A stretch of DNA of 64,000 nucleotides from Ottelia alismoides (taxonomy: Eukaryota > Streptophyta > Magnoliopsida > Alismatales > Hydrocharitaceae): contig JAZKJV010003371.1 of the NCBI GenBank assembly GCA_037367405.1, positions 186,001 through 250,000 on the forward strand. The letters are read 5' to 3'. The position numbers and the translations under genes were made by a program. Positions within the stretch are counted from its first letter, which is position 1. The number at the start of each line of letters is the position of its first letter. The notes beneath the pieces were generated by a model, which made no database searches, was not told the DNA's origin, and saw nothing but the letters and a program-made list of their open reading frames with translations. This document shows, piece after piece, positions 58,846 to 64,000 of the stretch.

Positions 58846-60495
58846 TTAGGTTGAAAGTTTTTGGATACGATCCATAAAACCGAAGGCGACTTGGGTTCGT
58901 TAGGTTTGCAAAAGTTTTATCGCTTTTCTTTTTCGCATCTCTGTTTAGTGTAAATTTTAGGCCCTGTTTAAATTGTTTAAACACGAAAATAACCTTGAAT
59001 TTTGTTTCCTATTAAATAAGGAAACCATAGGATCTGAGTTTACGTAATTTGGATTCCGTTTGCTCAAGATATGACAGTTTTAATGAACATATATTCACTT
59101 TTACGGGAACTGCGAATCTTAACGTAATTAAGGAGTTAATTACTATTTAGAAACGCCTTGAAATGCGTGAAAATCACATAGGTTCTGTTGTAAATCAAAT
59201 TAGCAAACTTTAGAAACTTACTTTGCTTAATTTGGATATAAATTGATTGAGATATGCTAATTTTAGTAAGTACGGGTCACTGCTGAAATTACTTTCCTAA
59301 TCAAAAACCATGTGATTGTCAATTAGTGAAATTAATTGTTAATTTAATGAAATAATTATGGAAAATATTTGAGAAATATTGGATGATGATTATTTTCTTA
59401 ATTGACTTGACCTTTGGAAACACAATCATCAAACTCCTTGCTTGAATAGGATTGGGAATTTGTCTAGCAAATTTCCTTATAATCAAAAATGTTTTGATTA
59501 ATACTATATGGTATAATTTCGGTTGAAGAACCGATGATCATCTCAAGTACAAATGATTGACTCGGCATTATTTTTTCCCGAGGCGAATATGGTGTCTAGT
59601 CGGGGATCGCTGGGGTAGCGGGTTGCAACGTATGCGGTCCGTCCCACTCCTGCTGGTACTGGCCATGACAGCGGGTAGGGAATGAATGATGCCTGAGAGA
59701 TCATGATGTATTTTTCTAATTATTAAAATTCGAATTAATACGTATTTTGAGATAATACCATATATTCAAGTAAAATCAAGTTTGTTGATTGAATTGGATT
59801 GAAGATTAATTTAATATGATTAAGTTAGTTATATCCAATTAAAAACACTCTATTATGAATCGAGTTATTATTTCCCTTGGAAGAATTAATTATGTGAATA
59901 TGATTCATGATAATTAATTGAAATTTGAATATGAGGTGGAGGATCACATAAGTGACATCCATGGTCTCCCGTCAAGGCGAAGGGTTCCGTCGCCAGGGAT
60001 TGTATGTAGGAGATGCCTGTCCGAAGTGATAGCTCCTATATGCAAGCGCATCTGGATCGGGCTCTTTGCTTCTCAAAAGAGTAAGGCCATATGCGTAGTG
60101 ACCCTAGTATCGGATCCTCATATTATTGGGGCGATATTGGATTGCGCATAGCGAGTTCTATTCTTGTTGACGGTTGGTTCAATTAACGACGGGTCAACAT
60201 CACCTTAGGGGTGGTGGGCCCGGGTGTTAAAGACTGAATTGGGAGATGCAAGTTGGACTTGCAAGGCGGAATGTGTTCCCGCTTATTTTTATCAGAGTTG
60301 CAGATTCCCATATTATTGGGATGTAACAAAGATAAGGAAGGAGATCCCAGATCTTGCTGAGATATAATGGTAAGTATATCTCTTACATTGAAAGTGATTA
60401 AGAGAATGAACTTTCAATGTTGACAAGGCAAGACAACTTTGATATAAAAATTCCTAAATCAAAGTAAATTATATATTTATGCAAATTTCTTATTT
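58846..60495 (+). other. Copia element D, untranslated leader
   Basis: Colinear with the leaders of E and F. The conserved block is at about 59920-60340, with CCTCATATTATTGG near 60115 and CCCATATTATTGG near 60306. A 77-codon frame at 59918-60151 overlaps this block but has no known domain. Confidence 0.65.
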
Positions 60496-63400
60496 TAGAT
60501 AATCCTTCTTTAATCCCACTCAATGTTATACTCAATAATAACCAGAAGAATATCATGGATTGGACCTTTGATCCAGATATTGTACTTGTAATTGGACACA
60601 TAATGTATGTGGTTGCAATGTCCAAGTTTCCTCATAATAATGAGGAATGATAATTAAATAGACAATAAGACTAAAATCCTAGGGTTTTTATGTCTCTATA
60701 AGTCTTGATCTCATCGAATGTACTTTTGAAGTGACATGTCGATAATGATCGTAATTATCAAATAATATTTATAAAATCTAAGAAGATGTTCTGGCATACA
60801 TATGTGCTCTCGACATATAATCATGAATGACACGGTTCTCTGCATTATGCAGAATGGTGGCTCTATAGGAGATGATGTATTCAAATTGTTTGAGTACCTA
60901 CCTGAACCTAAGTTTTAAGAGTTTAAATGGATGTAGATACGATGAGTGTCATCATTCTACTATCTAAACTCTAATCATTCAAGAAGCTTCATAATATTCA
61001 TATAGTATGAATTGAATGAAGCATGTATAAATGTTGAAATACTCTTATATTAAAATTTTTGATTTTAATATAAGAGATCCTTTGTCTTGAGAAATGGTTG
61101 TTTATAGATAAAGGGAGCGCAGTGGAAGCAAGGGTTGGACCCAAGTAAGAAGTATAGTCAAAGAGTTGATTGTACTTCTGTTACTTCCATATAACATCCA
61201 AAGAGTCGGATGAATGCCGATACTACAATAAGATGATGTGTTGATAGTATGACTATCAAATCTATCTAGAATCCTTAGAGAATGAATCAGATAGTACATC
61301 AGAATAATCTACATATAATCATTGATATTAACTTACTTATTTGATAAGATAAAGTTTAATAATTGTATCTCAATCTTCTAATGACACTTGCAATTGGTTG
61401 CATCTATATTAGAATATTAGAAGTTTGATCTTAAGGTTTAATGGTCATCCATGTTGGAATTGATGCAATTGTTGCAACAATTTCCACCGGATGAATATAC
61501 TTCATATTTTCAGTGGGAGAGCCCTTAGTCTTAGAGAATGTCTCTATGACCTAGATATTAGAATACACTCATTGTTTATTTCTAAATGTTGAGAATAAAC
61601 ATGAAATCTGGAATAGACCTATCATAAAGAGTTATGATGGAGATATTTCAGATAGTAATCTAACATCTAGTGGACTCCACTAAATTAGAAAATTAATGAA
61701 TGGTTCATTAAAATTTCTAACAACTGAAAACTAAACTTTTAAAGATCAATAGGAGGATATAGATCATTTGACAATGATCTGGCATCATGTTTTGGACATA
61801 TGTCTGTTGATGAACATCAATGAACAAGCAAGAGATGAAACTTTAGAATGTCTAAAATTTCAAAACTTGCATACTCGTGAATATTCTATTCAAAGTAAAA
61901 TTGTCCAATACACCTTTCTATTGGAATGGTGTAAGATGTCAAGCTATTCAGGATCTCATACATATTGATGTATGTAAATCATCTATATCATAGTAAAACA
62001 TTATGGATATGTGATATCTATTGATGATTATATATGATATGAGATTTCTTCTCTTTACCTAAGAAACCTTTGAAATGTTCAAAAATTTCGCAATTTTGGT
62101 TTAGAACCAAAGTTTGAAGAAAAATGAAATAAATTTGATCTAACCAAGGTAGCTTGTACCTATTTGATGAATTCAAGGAATACCTTATGGAGATGTGAAT
62201 ATCATTCCTATCTCATTCTTCCTAATGAACCTTGACTCAATAGAGTTGTAGACAGATACAATTGATCATGTGTGACATGATTTGATCAATGATTAATCTT
62301 GGCATAATTATCTCTTAGTTTCCAAGTGTATATATATGTAGTAGAGACTACATTATATATATCCTTAATAAGGTTCCATGTGATTAAGCTGGAATCTGAC
62401 ACTGGAAAGTGCTACTTCATTAGGAAAATAAAGGATGGTATTGGATACCTACTTTATGACCTTGAGATTCTTAATAGATCTCATCTCTGAGAATGTGATT
62501 CTTAGAGGATGACTCTCTTAAAGAATCAAGATGAAAATGAAGTGAAGGGACTCATTTAATCTTGAGAAGATAATGAGGCTCCTGAAATTGGAAACTAAAA
62601 GAATAATTGAAGATGAAACACTAATACTTCTTTAAATAAGTTTGAGGATGTATTCCATGTGCCAGTTAAGTTTGAAAATGATCGGACTTCATGTGATGAA
62701 GCTCCTGAGGATCATGACATGAAAAGATGGATGTTAGCAATAAAAGTCTAATGTAGACTTCATATATAAGTATTGTATATGGACCCTCGAGGATCCACCT
62801 ATATGGGTAAGACCCATTAAGGTGTAAATGGATCTTCAAGAGAAAGAGGGAACCTGATGAGAAGGTAGAGACCTTCAAAGCACGGTTCGTAGCCATGAGC
62901 TACACACCAAAGAGAAGACATCACTTGCAACGAGACTTGCTCTCCAGTGACCTTACTTTAACCCATCAGAATATTGTTAACCATAGCTACACAAGTTGAC
63001 TATGACATCTTCATGATGTGAGTCAAGATTGCATTCCTCTATGAATACCTCTCTGAGGATATTCACATGAAGTAGGTCCAGGGCTTCATGATTGAGGAAA
63101 GCAAGGTGTGCTAACCAAAGAACTCCATCATTGAACTCCAATAAGTTTCTTGCAGTTGGAACATAAGATTTGATGAAATTATAAATGTTATGATTTCAGA
63201 TAAAATCTTGATGAACCATGTGAAGCTTCGTGGGAGTGCCATTGTGTTCATCGTGCTGAATGTAGATATTATCCCAATCATTTGGAATGATCTAAGGATG
63301 ATAATAATAAGTGTTTTATAATCTGATTATCCCGTACCTCGAGATATGATCTCAAGGATACCTCTTAGATCTTAGTTCTGAAGTTGTTCAGAAGTAAAGA

Positions 63401-64000
63401 GAAGAGGATATTGGGATCGTCACATTAGTAGTACACCTTGGCTTATTTCATTTTTTGGAAAAATCCAAGAAAGGCTTCCTTTCCTTAAGGTATGGTGGTG
63501 ACCTATCTAAAGGGATAGCACCTCAGAGAGTTGAGGAAGTGAATGCTAGAACTGCTTGCACTTGTGCATCAGTTACGAGAAGCTGAGTGTATGCTAGATG
63601 TGCAAAAAGAGCCAAATGTCTGCCATGCAGTGGGAGTAGTAATCTGTTACTAATCCTACTATGGAATAAAACACTTGATTACAGTAATAACAATATCTTC
63701 AAAGATGGTGAACTTAGAGATAGTGATCACAAAGTCTTATCTTCAAAAGTTTAAGACCTTGTAGATAGTGATCTATAAGGGTCTTAACTGTAGATACCTT
63801 AGGAGATAGAGATCTCCAGGAATGAAGGTATTCTAATAAGGATTATGGGTGTACTATTTATAATAATTATCGAGCTATAGTGTCAAGGACACTATAAAAA
63901 AATTGAGTATTGGTTGCATAAGATGCAACATTCGCATTGGATGCGAGCACTATTACTAGGGAATATGCAAGTGTCGTAAAAGGACTTGGCGTAGTCTCTT
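60496..64000 (+). pseudogene. Copia element D, decayed gag-pol remnants (runs to right edge)
   Basis: Order follows E: a gag trace (CATGGATTGGA near 60555), a protease/pre-integrase trace (GTGGGAGAGCCCTTAGTCTT, 61518-61537), integrase traces (61700-62360), then RT traces. The RT traces are LSEDIHM-like sequence (about 63045-63070) and a decayed catalytic box near 63260 where YVDD is no longer readable. No frame exceeds 80 codons. The final bases match F near 1885-1930, so the 3' LTR should begin about 100 bp past the window. Confidence 0.78.
61042..61076 (+). repeat. Perfect 15-bp hairpin in D interior
   Basis: CTCTTATATTAAAAT and ATTTTAATATAAGAG separated by TTTTG. The homologous site in F (about 4650-4690, opposite strand) is only an imperfect palindrome. 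Confidence 0.9.

Overview
This window is plant nuclear DNA made almost entirely of nested LTR retrotransposons. I found no host gene, rRNA, tRNA or CRISPR array. The evidence for a flowering plant is indirect: Copia elements primed by initiator tRNA-Met, Athila/Tat-like Gypsy elements with 2.9-3.5 kb LTRs primed by tRNA-Asp, a Tourist-like MITE, and a nonsense-mutation pattern that fits CG/CHG cytosine methylation. The species cannot be resolved.

Layout, left to right. (F) 1-9466, minus strand: a Copia element with a partial 3' LTR (1-1783), a badly decayed interior, a primer-binding site (PBS) at 6831-6843 and a complete 5' LTR (6846-9466). (G) 9467-12473: a fragment of a different element on the minus strand, with gag remains resembling chromovirus Gypsy and an initiator-Met PBS. 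(E) 12474-23248, plus strand: an older autonomous-type Copia with a 5' LTR, leader, gag with zinc knuckle, protease, integrase and split reverse transcriptase (RT). A 131-bp MITE (18763-18893) and an unclassified 3.0-kb insertion (H, 19549-22584) interrupt it, and it stops inside RT where the next element entered. (C) 23249-26803: the 5' LTR and leader start of an Athila-like Gypsy. (A) 26804-44202: a structurally complete Athila/Tat-type Gypsy with two near-identical 3.5-kb LTRs, gag-PR-RT-RH-INT with many nonsense codons, and a long 3' UTR. 44203-48452 continues the C-type interior with a gag-like region and a protease remnant but no RT or integrase. (B) 48453-56174: a coding-less Gypsy derivative, LTR-interior-truncated LTR. 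(D) 56175-64000: a Copia of the same family as F, inserted in B's 3' LTR, cut by the window edge about 100 bp before its expected 3' LTR.

Inferred order of events: E inserted near G; the C/B Gypsy complex inserted into E's RT; A inserted into C's leader; D inserted into B's 3' LTR; F inserted independently. E's 3' part and B's distal LTR should lie to the right of the window.

The points most worth a second look are: the stop-codon spectrum of A (12 TAG, 4 TGA, no TAA in one frame); arrays of hairpins each ending in a polypurine-tract (PPT)-like motif in the 3' UTRs of A, C and B; the join of a C-type interior to a B-type LTR exactly at that motif; the RT-less coding region at 45124-47831; and lesions shared by D and F, which suggest a defective Copia lineage that was multiplied in trans. 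I see no convincing new cellular system here.
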